Positions 1 to 6,438 of a DNA stretch of 9,645 bases are shown here, one piece after another. The stretch's first letter is position 1; every line of letters starts with the position of its first letter. Source of the DNA: an uncultured Bacilli bacterium (GTDB lineage Bacteria > Bacillota_I > Bacilli_A > RF39 > UBA660); contig CANQZL010000042.1 of the NCBI GenBank assembly GCA_947628325.1, positions 1-9,645 on the forward strand, written 5' to 3'. Under the pieces are notes generated by a model. It was not told where the DNA came from. It did not search any database and worked only from the letters and a program-made list of their open reading frames with translations. The translations under genes were made by a program, and so were the position numbers.

Positions 1-60
1 GATAAAGATATGTTATATCTTCAAAAAAGACCATTAAAGAATCCTCATTTTAAATTTTAA
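1..60 (+). CDS. 3' end of a paralogue of the downstream transglutaminase-like gene (partial)
   Basis: Frame 1 is open from the window edge to a TAA at 58-60, giving the last 19 residues of a protein ending PLKNPHFKF. The complete gene just downstream ends PLKNPYFKF. Over the last 18 residues 11 are identical, and over the last 30 bases (31-60 against 1148-1177) 27 are identical. The resemblance continues past the stop codon into the 3' flank. This is therefore the tail of a tandem copy of the next gene. Its catalytic region lies outside the window, so whether it is intact or active cannot be judged. Confidence 0.8.
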   Translation, partial: DKDMLYLQKRPLKNPHFKF

Positions 61-73
61 TATCTTAAAATAC

Positions 74-102
74 TTGCTTATATATATTATTTAATTTATA
101 AT
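74..102 (+). promoter_or_regulatory. Candidate promoter of the transglutaminase-like gene
   Basis: A perfect -10 box TATAAT lies at 97-102, with a weaker -35 TTGCTT (first three bases match consensus) at 74-79 and a 17-bp spacer. Transcription would start near 109 and give a leader of about 19 nt holding the ribosome binding site. The -35 sits in what looks like the decayed terminator tail of the upstream paralogue. The surroundings are very AT-rich, which lowers confidence. Confidence 0.5.
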
Positions 103-115
103 AATAAATACTTTT

Positions 116-122
116 AAGGTGG
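116..122 (+). promoter_or_regulatory. Ribosome binding site that fixes the ATG at 128
   Basis: AAGGTGG ends 5 nt before the ATG at 128. A GTG at 119 is in frame but lies inside this site and has no ribosome binding site of its own, so the longer start (three more residues) is unlikely. The site is a one-mismatch version of AAGGAGG. Confidence 0.65.
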
Positions 123-127
123 TAAAT

Positions 128-1177
128 ATGGCATTTGAAATAAGAAAAGATTATAATACATCAATTGATGGTATAAGTTTAAGTAAATTAGCTAAAGAAG
201 CCGAAACTAATTTACAAGAATATCGTAGTAAAATAATTGGCTTAAAAGATGAAGAAACTATTTATGATAATCTTACTAAGACTTATCAATATTTAAAACA
301 ATCTCAAGTTTTAGATTTAGATATTAAAGCATCTACTAAAGAAGAACAAGATGAATCTACTATTTTAAGAAAATCAATTTTAGGATTATTATATCGTCTT
401 GAAGATTTAGTTGATTGTGTATATATTTGTGATACAAGGGCAGATTTTGTTTATCAAGAAGATTTTAATCCTTATCGAATGATAAATAATAATCAAAGTT
501 CTGATGAAATAATGGAATATCTTGTAAAATGTGCAAGACAAAGACTAGCTAAGAATGAATATGATGTAAGAAAAGCTTATAAGTATCAAAATAATGGTTA
601 TATACCTTTTGATATGATTAATATGGAAGGTAAATGCTATGATACAAGTTCTATTATTTATACAATATGTATACCTAATAATATTAAGTGTTATACAATA
701 AAAATTAATGCGGCTTTTCATCAAGATTATGATTTATTAGATGGCTTAGGTCATTATTATTTTAATATTGTTGAAATAAAAGGTAAGAAATACATAGTTG
801 ATCTTACATATAAACAATTTTTTAAAATGAGTAATAATGTAATTGAAAGATTAGGAGTAAGAGAACTTACAGGATGTAACCCTGGTGTTTATATGCTTCA
901 AACTAATCAAAGAAGAAAAGTATCTGAAGAATTATTAAGTAAAGGATTTATTCCTTACACTCCTGAAAATTTAAAAGCTTATTTAGATGGTTTTGCTTTA
1001 TCTTATCGTAATGGATTATATTATGAAAGAGAAGGTAAAGTAGATTATAATACACCATATACTATAAAAGACTATGAAAGATTTTTAAAAGGTCATGATT
1101 CTATGGTGAATCATGAAGGAAAAGAAGTTTTGTGTAAACAATTAAAGCCTTTAAAAAATCCTTATTTTAAATTTTAA
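128..1177 (+). CDS. Transglutaminase-like (Cys-His-Asp) protein of unknown function
   Basis: A 349-aa protein with no signal peptide or membrane segment, so probably cytoplasmic. The centre carries a transglutaminase/papain-like signature: Cys170 in GKCYDTS at the start of a helix, His209 in GHYYFNIVEI, and Asp225 in KYIVDLTYKQF, with the usual strand-turn-strand (KGKK) between His and Asp. Order and spacing fit the Cys-His-Asp triad of that superfamily, which includes crosslinking enzymes, peptidases and amidases; the substrate cannot be read from sequence. Residues 1-140 are charged, look helical and match no family I recognise. The C-terminus (about 240-349) is Tyr/Lys-rich and ends PLKNPYFKF. 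ATG 128 is chosen over an in-frame GTG at 119 because AAGGTGG lies 5 nt upstream. The gene has its own promoter and terminator. A sister copy ends at position 60, so it is half of a tandem duplication. The fold call is moderately sure; catalytic activity is inferred only. Confidence 0.7.
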   Translation: MAFEIRKDYNTSIDGISLSKLAKEAETNLQEYRSKIIGLKDEETIYDNLTKTYQYLKQSQVLDLDIKASTKEEQDESTILRKSILGLLYRLEDLVDCVYICDTRADFVYQEDFNPYRMINNNQSSDEIMEYLVKCARQRLAKNEYDVRKAYKYQNNGYIPFDMINMEGKCYDTSSIIYTICIPNNIKCYTIKINAAFHQDYDLLDGLGHYYFNIVEIKGKKYIVDLTYKQFFKMSNNVIERLGVRELTGCNPGVYMLQTNQRRKVSEELLSKGFIPYTPENLKAYLDGFALSYRNGLYYEREGKVDYNTPYTIKDYERFLKGHDSMVNHEGKEVLCKQLKPLKNPYFKF

Positions 1178-1197
1178 GTATCTAATGATACTTTTTT
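1176..1197 (+). terminator. Rho-independent terminator after the transglutaminase-like gene
   Basis: A 7-bp perfect stem (AAGTATC 1176-1182 with GATACTT 1187-1193) and a 4-nt TAAT loop are followed by a T-run to 1197. It begins in the stop codon. The matching flank after the upstream paralogue (61-76) is the same sequence with the stem broken by a mismatch. Confidence 0.75.
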
Positions 1198-1275
1198 ATT
1201 TGGTGTATAAAATAAAAAAATAAGTAAATACTAATAATATCGAATTATAAAATAAAAGATATTAGAATTTTACAA

Positions 1276-1304
1276 TTTACAATTTAATAATGGAGTGATA
1301 TAAT
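1276..1304 (+). promoter_or_regulatory. Extended -10 promoter of the repeat-protein operon
   Basis: The -35 box TTTACA (1276-1281, 5 of 6 to consensus), an exact 17-bp spacer and a perfect TATAAT (1299-1304) are preceded by TGA, giving the extended -10 TGATATAAT. A start near 1311 leaves a leader of about 25 nt. The heptamer TACAATT is directly repeated at 1271-1284, so a second TTTACA occurs at 1269-1274, but only the downstream one has 17-bp spacing. The same TGATATAAT string stands before the Tad operon. Confidence 0.75.
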
Positions 1305-1336
1305 TTAAATAACAATATAGGAAGCGTGGTATTAAG

Positions 1337-2599
1337 ATGGACGATAGTAAAAAGAAAAAAACACTTATATTGAACACTTTAATATTACTTTTTTGTGTGG
1401 TTATCATTACATTATTTTGTTTAATACCTAATAAAGTTAAAGTTTTAGAAACATATAAAGTAAATTTCGAAAGTGAAGGTGGCTCAGAAGTAGCTGCTGT
1501 AGAAATAGAAGATGGGCAAATACTAGAAAAACCAAAAGATCCTACACGTGAGGGTTATATTTTTGTTGGTTGGATGCTTGGTGATGAGTTATATGATTTT
1601 TCAAAAGGAATTAGTGAAAATATAACTTTAAGAGCAGAATGGAAAGAAATGGATCCTGATTTAACTTATTACACAATATCTTTCGATACTGGTGGTGGAA
1701 CAATTGTAAGTGATCAGATTATTGAAGAAGGGAGCTTAGTTGAAAGACCATCAATTAATCCAACAAGAGATAATTACGAATTTGCAGGTTGGACATATAA
1801 TGGAGCAGATTATAATTTTGATACTCCTGTGACTGGAGATATGACAATCGTAGCTAGATGGAATGAAGTACCACAAGAACCAGAAGAACCAGAAGAACCA
1901 GAAGAACCTACAGATAGAACATTTACTGTAAGATTTAATTTAAATGGTGGTAGTGGTGATGCAAGACCTCAAAGTATTAAAGCTGGAGAACGAGCTACTA
2001 GACCTAGTGACCCAACGAGAAATGGCTATAGGTTTAATGGTTGGCATTTAAATTCTGTAAATGGCGCAGTATTTAATTTTAATACCGCAATTAATAATAA
2101 TATAACATTATATGCTGGTTGGACTGCTAATCCAGTTCAAAAGAAAAGTTATATAGTTCGTTTTGAAGACGAAGGAGGAGGGCAACAAGGATCAGCAATA
2201 TCTGTCGAAGAAAATACTAGAGTACCTTCAAATTTAATACCTGCTGGTCCTCCAAAAGCTCATTATCATTTTGAGTACTGGGCTTACAATGGACGTAATA
2301 TTAATAGTGTAACAGTAACTAGTGATATGACTTTTAGACCTTATTATACAAAACAAGTTTATACAGTTAGCTGTCCTCCAACAGATATGTCTAGACAATC
2401 TTGTCTTATCAATTTTGTACCAAGCTTAAATATAAGTGAAATTAAACTAAATTGTGTTGCTTTCGGAAGCCCTATTACTGTTGATAGCATAGCTGGTAAT
2501 CAATTAACAACGACTTATCAATTGTTCCAAAACTTTACATCATGTACTATAAGTATTGGTAATGATACATTCTCAACATCATTGAATAAAAATAGTTAG
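1337..2599 (+). CDS. Membrane-anchored surface protein with four Listeria-Bacteroides (Flg_new) repeats
   Basis: A 420-aa protein. Lys5-Lys8 precede one hydrophobic segment (about 9-30) with no good signal-peptidase site, so it is likely a signal anchor with the rest outside. Four repeats of about 65 residues follow at roughly 40-102, 112-176, 196-262 and 271-337. Each has a starting strand (YKVNFESEGG, YTISFDTGGG, FTVRFNLNGG, YIVRFEDEGG), a 'PTR.GY.F.GW' core and, in the first three, an ending 'A.W' strand; the fourth is the most divergent. This matches the Listeria-Bacteroides repeat family, known as a ubiquitin/SUMO-like beta-grasp fold in InlB B-repeats. Repeats 2 and 3 are separated by a Glu-Pro linker (181-191). 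Residues 341-420 form a different tail with Cys346, 356, 373 and 403. No LPXTG motif is present. The start follows an atypical leader (GGAAGC at 1320-1325, ATG 11 nt later). First gene of a two-gene operon; the next begins 15 bp downstream. Role is probably surface binding or scaffolding (inferred). Confidence 0.8.
   Translation: MDDSKKKKTLILNTLILLFCVVIITLFCLIPNKVKVLETYKVNFESEGGSEVAAVEIEDGQILEKPKDPTREGYIFVGWMLGDELYDFSKGISENITLRAEWKEMDPDLTYYTISFDTGGGTIVSDQIIEEGSLVERPSINPTRDNYEFAGWTYNGADYNFDTPVTGDMTIVARWNEVPQEPEEPEEPEEPTDRTFTVRFNLNGGSGDARPQSIKAGERATRPSDPTRNGYRFNGWHLNSVNGAVFNFNTAINNNITLYAGWTANPVQKKSYIVRFEDEGGGQQGSAISVEENTRVPSNLIPAGPPKAHYHFEYWAYNGRNINSVTVTSDMTFRPYYTKQVYTVSCPPTDMSRQSCLINFVPSLNISEIKLNCVAFGSPITVDSIAGNQLTTTYQLFQNFTSCTISIGNDTFSTSLNKNS
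1454..2347 (+). repeat. Four protein-level Listeria-Bacteroides repeats (gene at 1337-2599)
   Basis: These are the coding segments of the four repeat domains, residues about 40-337. The repeats are clear in protein (strand with GG, then GY.F.GW, then mostly A.W) but diverged in DNA. This implies old duplication with selection on the fold, not recent slippage. Confidence 0.75.
1872..1908 (+). repeat. 9-bp tandem repeat encoding a Glu-Pro linker
   Basis: Three perfect copies of CAGAAGAAC (1881-1889, 1890-1898, 1899-1907) follow one near copy, CACAAGAAC (1872-1880). They encode a (EPE) type linker between repeat domains 2 and 3. Because the unit is 9 bp, gain or loss of copies would change linker length without a frameshift. 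Confidence 0.85.
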
Positions 2600-2614
2600 A
2601 AAGGAGTCATTTGT

Positions 2615-5557
2615 ATGAAAACAAAAAAAATACCTTTACTGTTATTTATATTATTTATAATGACATTTTCTCACATAGTTTTTGCTAAAACATTTAACAG
2701 AAGCGAAATAGAAAATAATTGTTATGTCATAGGAACACATTTATTTTGCCCAAATTCAAGTGGCTCTTACGATAATCCTGATTTGTTTAATGGAACTATT
2801 AATGTAGCCCAAATTATGTTAGGATCTTCAACAGGTGATTATTCTGAAATAACTAAAGCTAGTGATTTTAAAATTTTACAAAAAATTACGGAAGGACTTT
2901 GGATGGATACTATAAGCGGTACTCCATATAATTCTGGAAATATTGAAGGTAACATACCAGAAACTTTTGAAATAACTCATAAAAATGGTACTTGTATTGA
3001 AGAAGGTGGCTGTGACAAAAAAGAAAGTTCTAATACATTTAATGTTACATTCACTAATCGTGATGATGAAGCAGAAGAAAATTATATTACAGAAACTACT
3101 ATTAAAATTGTTGCAGGTGAGAAAATATCATATCCCGATGTAATAAGTAAAACAAAACCGGGCTCTAGATTTAAATGTTGGACTAATAAAGCAAACGGGG
3201 ATGATGAATGCTTTGCTGAAACAGTTAATGAAGAAATTACTTTAGTTCCAGTTTGGGAACCTATAAAATATACAATCAATTTTGATTTAAATGGTGCTTC
3301 TGGGACAGAAATCGAATCTAAAACTTGTGATGTTGCTTTAATGGACGTATATAAAACAGAAGCCAATGAAAGTAATTGTACTTTCCCAAAAGTTGATCCT
3401 CTTCAAGTTACTAAAACGGGTTATAAATTTGTAGGATGGTCTACTAATAAAGAAACACCATTATATGAATATAAAGATGCTTACGAAGAAGGCGAATCAA
3501 TTGTCCCAGCCTTAGGATCATCTGATAATATTACTTTTTATGCTGTATGGGAACCAGAAGATTATAAAATAACTTATAATTTAGATGGTGGGACATATGG
3601 TAAGGAAACAGTTGTAATAGGAACATATAATGACTTAAACAGAGAAATTGCTATATTTAAGCCATCAAAACCAGGATATACTTTTAAAGAATGGACTTTT
3701 GAAGTTGAATCTGCTGCTGATGGTGAAGATACTAAAGTAACAATTAATGATACAACAAATATCCAAATAGATGAGACTTTATTTAAAAACATTGTCTTAA
3801 AAGCAACATGGGAACCAATTACTTATAGTTTTACATATGTAAAAGATAATATTCAAAATATTGAATCATTTAATAGCGATACATCTTGTAAGTATGGAGA
3901 CACTTGTACTTTAAATGAAACAATTCCAAAATCTACATCCAATAACGATGCTTTCTATGGTTGGAGAGATGAAGAAGGGAATTTATATAGTGCTAAAGAA
4001 GATGTAAGTAATCGTTTTACTGAGACTCAAGAAGAACCTATTAAATTAACGGCAATGTTCTTAGGTGAAGTTCAAAAAACTATTACTTATCATTTAGATG
4101 GTGGTACTTTTGAAGGCGATTTTATTACTAAATATACACCATCTGAAGAGCCAGATTCTCAACCATTAAAATTGCCTACACCATCAAAAACAGGCTATCA
4201 TTTTGATGGATGGTACACTAAAGATCCTAAAGGACAAGAAGAAATAGAAAGTTTTAAATATAATGAATCAAATCAAACTGAAGATATTGAAGTTTGGGCT
4301 AAATGGACAGCTAATACATATAGTATTGTTCTTCATAAAAGCGATGAAGGACATTCAGAGTTAAAAACTATTACTTGTACTTATGATGTAGATTGTTCTT
4401 TAGAAGATAATAATGCTTCATTTGAAGAAGAACACCTTATCCTAGAAGGTTGGGCTACAAATGAAAGTTCTGAAGAAGTATTCTATGTAGATAATTTAAA
4501 ACTTAAAAATGTAGTAACTGGAAGTGAAGAAGATAATAAATTAGATTTATATGCTGTAACAAAACCAATTGTTTATACTGTAACTTATTATTTAAATGGT
4601 GGAACAGCTACAATTAATCCTGAAAACAAAAATTATTCTTATGATGCAACTATAAATTTACCAGATACACCAACTAGAGAAGGCTATGAATTTAAAGGTT
4701 GGTATGAAGTTAATGAAGATGGTTCTACAACTGAAACTAAATATGAAGGTACAGAACAAGTTCAGAAGAATATTACTTTAATAGCTGTTTGGGAAGAGAA
4801 AGTTAAACATTCTATCAATTACTTCCTAGATGGAGGAAAATTCGAAGAACTTATTTATGATACTCAAACATCTCAATCAACATATAAACCTGTTGAAGCA
4901 CCAACAACAGCTGATGATAATGCAGAGATAACAATTCCTAACCCTCATCGTCTTGGTTATGAATTTAAAGGTTGGAAAAAATCTTCTCTTGACACTACAG
5001 AATATGATTCTATTGGTGAAGATACAGAAGATATGAAAGGTAAGAAAATTACAGTAACTGAAGACTTATTACTAGTGGCTCAATGGGAAGAAAGAAAAAA
5101 TCCTGAGGTTAAAGCTGAATTCCCAGAAAAAATGGAAATAAATCAAGAATATGAATTTAAAATAAGCAATATTGCAGGTAAAAACGAAGGTAAACAAGTT
5201 ATTGCTCGAGTAACATTTACTACTGAAAGAGACGAACCTGCTTTAGAAAAAATAAACGACTTAAAATATTGTGCCCATTATAATGAAGATGGAGAAACTT
5301 GTAAAGTGGATGGCTATGAAACTTTCCCTGTAGAAGTAAAAGATGAGGATAATAAAACTATCTATTTTGGTAATCCATATACAGGATTCCCATTATATGA
5401 TTTAACTAGTATATTTAAAGCTACTTTTACAGAAGAAGGTACATATAAAATAAAAGTTGAAGTTTTAGAATGGACAACCGATTTTGCAAATACAAAAACA
5501 TCAGGTCAAGTTTTAAGTAGTATTGAAGAAACTATAACTATCTCAGCTGCTGAATAA
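2615..5557 (+). CDS. Large secreted protein with eight Listeria-Bacteroides (Flg_new) repeats
   Basis: A 980-aa protein. Lys2, 4 and 5, a hydrophobic core (about 7-22) and VFA-KT predict cleavage after Ala24. Residues 25-140 are an unrecognised N-terminal domain. Eight repeats follow at about 141-214, 218-313, 317-400, 402-482, 488-564, 567-648, 653-727 and 731-826. Most show a strand with DLNG/NLDGGT, a 'GY.F.GW' core and a closing '(V/T/K/Q)WE(P/E)'-like strand; repeats 4 and 6 are the most diverged. Residues 829-980 are a beta-rich, Ig-like domain (KMEINQEYEFKI at its start, EEGTYKIKVEVLEW near its end). All 14 cysteines are in close pairs: 36/45, 127/133, 188/199, 238/255, 425/431, 588/594, 886/896. 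There is no sortase motif, lipobox or C-terminal membrane segment, so it is released or held non-covalently. A strong site AAAGGAG lies 8 nt before the ATG. It is the second gene of the operon, 15 bp after the anchored repeat protein, a likely partner. An adhesin-like role is inferred from architecture. Confidence 0.82.
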   Translation: MKTKKIPLLLFILFIMTFSHIVFAKTFNRSEIENNCYVIGTHLFCPNSSGSYDNPDLFNGTINVAQIMLGSSTGDYSEITKASDFKILQKITEGLWMDTISGTPYNSGNIEGNIPETFEITHKNGTCIEEGGCDKKESSNTFNVTFTNRDDEAEENYITETTIKIVAGEKISYPDVISKTKPGSRFKCWTNKANGDDECFAETVNEEITLVPVWEPIKYTINFDLNGASGTEIESKTCDVALMDVYKTEANESNCTFPKVDPLQVTKTGYKFVGWSTNKETPLYEYKDAYEEGESIVPALGSSDNITFYAVWEPEDYKITYNLDGGTYGKETVVIGTYNDLNREIAIFKPSKPGYTFKEWTFEVESAADGEDTKVTINDTTNIQIDETLFKNIVLKATWEPITYSFTYVKDNIQNIESFNSDTSCKYGDTCTLNETIPKSTSNNDAFYGWRDEEGNLYSAKEDVSNRFTETQEEPIKLTAMFLGEVQKTITYHLDGGTFEGDFITKYTPSEEPDSQPLKLPTPSKTGYHFDGWYTKDPKGQEEIESFKYNESNQTEDIEVWAKWTANTYSIVLHKSDEGHSELKTITCTYDVDCSLEDNNASFEEEHLILEGWATNESSEEVFYVDNLKLKNVVTGSEEDNKLDLYAVTKPIVYTVTYYLNGGTATINPENKNYSYDATINLPDTPTREGYEFKGWYEVNEDGSTTETKYEGTEQVQKNITLIAVWEEKVKHSINYFLDGGKFEELIYDTQTSQSTYKPVEAPTTADDNAEITIPNPHRLGYEFKGWKKSSLDTTEYDSIGEDTEDMKGKKITVTEDLLLVAQWEERKNPEVKAEFPEKMEINQEYEFKISNIAGKNEGKQVIARVTFTTERDEPALEKINDLKYCAHYNEDGETCKVDGYETFPVEVKDEDNKTIYFGNPYTGFPLYDLTSIFKATFTEEGTYKIKVEVLEWTTDFANTKTSGQVLSSIEETITISAAE
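3035..5092 (+). repeat. Eight protein-level Listeria-Bacteroides repeats (gene at 2615-5557)
   Basis: This covers residues about 141-826 of the secreted protein: eight consecutive domains of 74-96 residues with short linkers. Some are longer than the usual repeat of about 70 because of loop insertions, for example the loop with Cys238/Cys255 in repeat 2 and the acidic loop around 366-386 in repeat 3. Confidence 0.75.
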
Positions 5558-5562
5558 AATTT

Positions 5563-5603
5563 AAGATTAATTTCACTCATTAAAGTGAGATTAATCTTTT
5601 TTT
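5563..5603 (+). terminator. Strong Rho-independent terminator after the repeat-protein operon
   Basis: A 14-bp stem (5563-5576 with 5585-5598, one G-U pair) with an 8-nt loop is followed by an unbroken T-run to 5603. It separates the repeat-protein operon from the Tad operon, which has its own promoter immediately downstream. Confidence 0.9.
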
Positions 5604-5616
5604 ATTCTTTTTCTAA

Positions 5617-5625
5617 TGATATAAT
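5617..5625 (+). promoter_or_regulatory. Extended -10 promoter of the Tad operon
   Basis: TGATATAAT (TGn plus perfect TATAAT at 5620-5625) lies 14 bp after the terminator T-run and 42 bp before the tadZ ATG. The -35 position at 17-bp spacing falls in the T-run and is poor, as is common for extended -10 promoters. The element is identical to that of the upstream operon. Confidence 0.65.
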
Positions 5626-5667
5626 ATTATAGATAATAGATAATTATAAAGGGAAGCTAGTGATAAT

Positions 5668-6438
5668 ATGAAAATTAAAAAAGGTAAAAGTTTATGTTTC
5701 TTTTCGGCTAAAGGAGGAGTAGGTAAAACTACTAATCTTCTTAACTTAGCGGGAATATTAGAACAATTTGATAAAAAAGTTTTAATTATTGATATGGATT
5801 TATATAGTGGGGGTATTGCAACTTACTTAAATAAAAAATTTGATAAAAGTATATACCATTTAGCTTTTGATTTAATGAATAACAAATTTAATGATATAAA
5901 TGACTATACTGTAATGGTTGATGATTATATCGATATTTTATGTGCCCCAAAAGATCCTCGTGATGCTAATAAAATAGAAGCTAAATACATTGATGATATA
6001 ATTAAAAAAGCTGAACTTAAATATGATGCTGTCTTAATAGATACTAATCATTCATTAAATGATATTAATCTAACTATCCTAGATTCAGTTGATCAAATAT
6101 ACTTTATGGTTACTAATGATCCATTAGATTTAAAAAATTTAAAATCACTTTTGACAATTTTTGATTCTTTAAATATGAATAATTATAAAGTAATACTAAA
6201 TAATAGTCGTGATCCATTTAAATCATACTTTTCTAACTATGAAATAAAGAAAATAATTAATCATCGTCTTGATTATACAATATCTGTTGAATTATTCTTA
6301 AAAGATATTGAAAAACTTATTATGAAGGGTGTTATTATTTCTTTAGATAGAAAATTTGCTGATATAATGACTAAAGATTATCAAGCTTTTGTTACTATGG
6401 CAACTGACTTTTTAGAAGGAGATAATAAAGATGAGTAG
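5668..6438 (+). CDS. tadZ: TadZ/CpaE-like ParA/MinD-family ATPase
   Basis: A 256-aa ATPase of the deviant-Walker ParA/MinD family. The Walker A motif is KGGVGKTT at 15-22 with signature Lys15 and Lys20, a second acidic motif IIDMD is at 40-44, and Walker B AVLIDT at 121-126. In Tad pilus systems the member of this family (TadZ or CpaE) places and organises the secretion machine at the membrane, and its position directly before cpaF, tadB and tadC points to that role. Many TadZ/CpaE proteins have a receiver-like domain of about 130 residues before the ATPase; here the ATPase begins at about residue 8, so that domain is missing. No MinD-type C-terminal amphipathic helix is evident. It is the first gene of its operon, after a TGATATAAT promoter and a leader with GGGAAGC, an atypical ribosome binding site 10 nt before the ATG. 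Its last 8 bases overlap cpaF. The family is certain; the TadZ role rests on context. Confidence 0.8.
   Translation: MKIKKGKSLCFFSAKGGVGKTTNLLNLAGILEQFDKKVLIIDMDLYSGGIATYLNKKFDKSIYHLAFDLMNNKFNDINDYTVMVDDYIDILCAPKDPRDANKIEAKYIDDIIKKAELKYDAVLIDTNHSLNDINLTILDSVDQIYFMVTNDPLDLKNLKSLLTIFDSLNMNNYKVILNNSRDPFKSYFSNYEIKKIINHRLDYTISVELFLKDIEKLIMKGVIISLDRKFADIMTKDYQAFVTMATDFLEGDNKDE

Noticed and set aside
119..127. GTG at 119 as start of the transglutaminase-like gene
   Set aside because: It overlaps the AAGGTGG site that serves the ATG at 128 and has no site of its own.
1235..1264. 7-bp inverted repeat TAATATC...GATATTA just upstream of the repeat-operon promoter as an operator
   Set aside because: The arms are pure A/T apart from one C/G pair with a 16-nt gap; such pairs are expected by chance at this base composition.
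1178..1336. Small RNA, riboswitch or small gene in the largest gaps (1178-1336, 5558-5667, 9400-9496)
   Set aside because: Each gap is accounted for by a terminator, a promoter and a short leader; no conserved RNA structure or convincing small open frame was seen. No tRNA, rRNA, CRISPR or insertion sequence was found anywhere in the window.
1406..1424. Lipoprotein lipobox around Cys28 of the anchored repeat protein
   Set aside because: The residue before the Cys is Phe, not Gly/Ala/Ser, and the hydrophobic stretch runs on past it; a signal anchor fits better.
3082..3366. Minus-strand open frames at 3082-3366, 3574-3792 and 7780-7971
   Set aside because: They lie wholly inside well-supported + strand genes, have no ribosome binding site or family signature, and mirror the host codon pattern.
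5480..5557. Sortase (LPXTG-type) anchor at the end of the 980-aa protein
   Set aside because: No LPxTG-like motif, hydrophobic segment or basic tail is present; the protein ends ISAAE.
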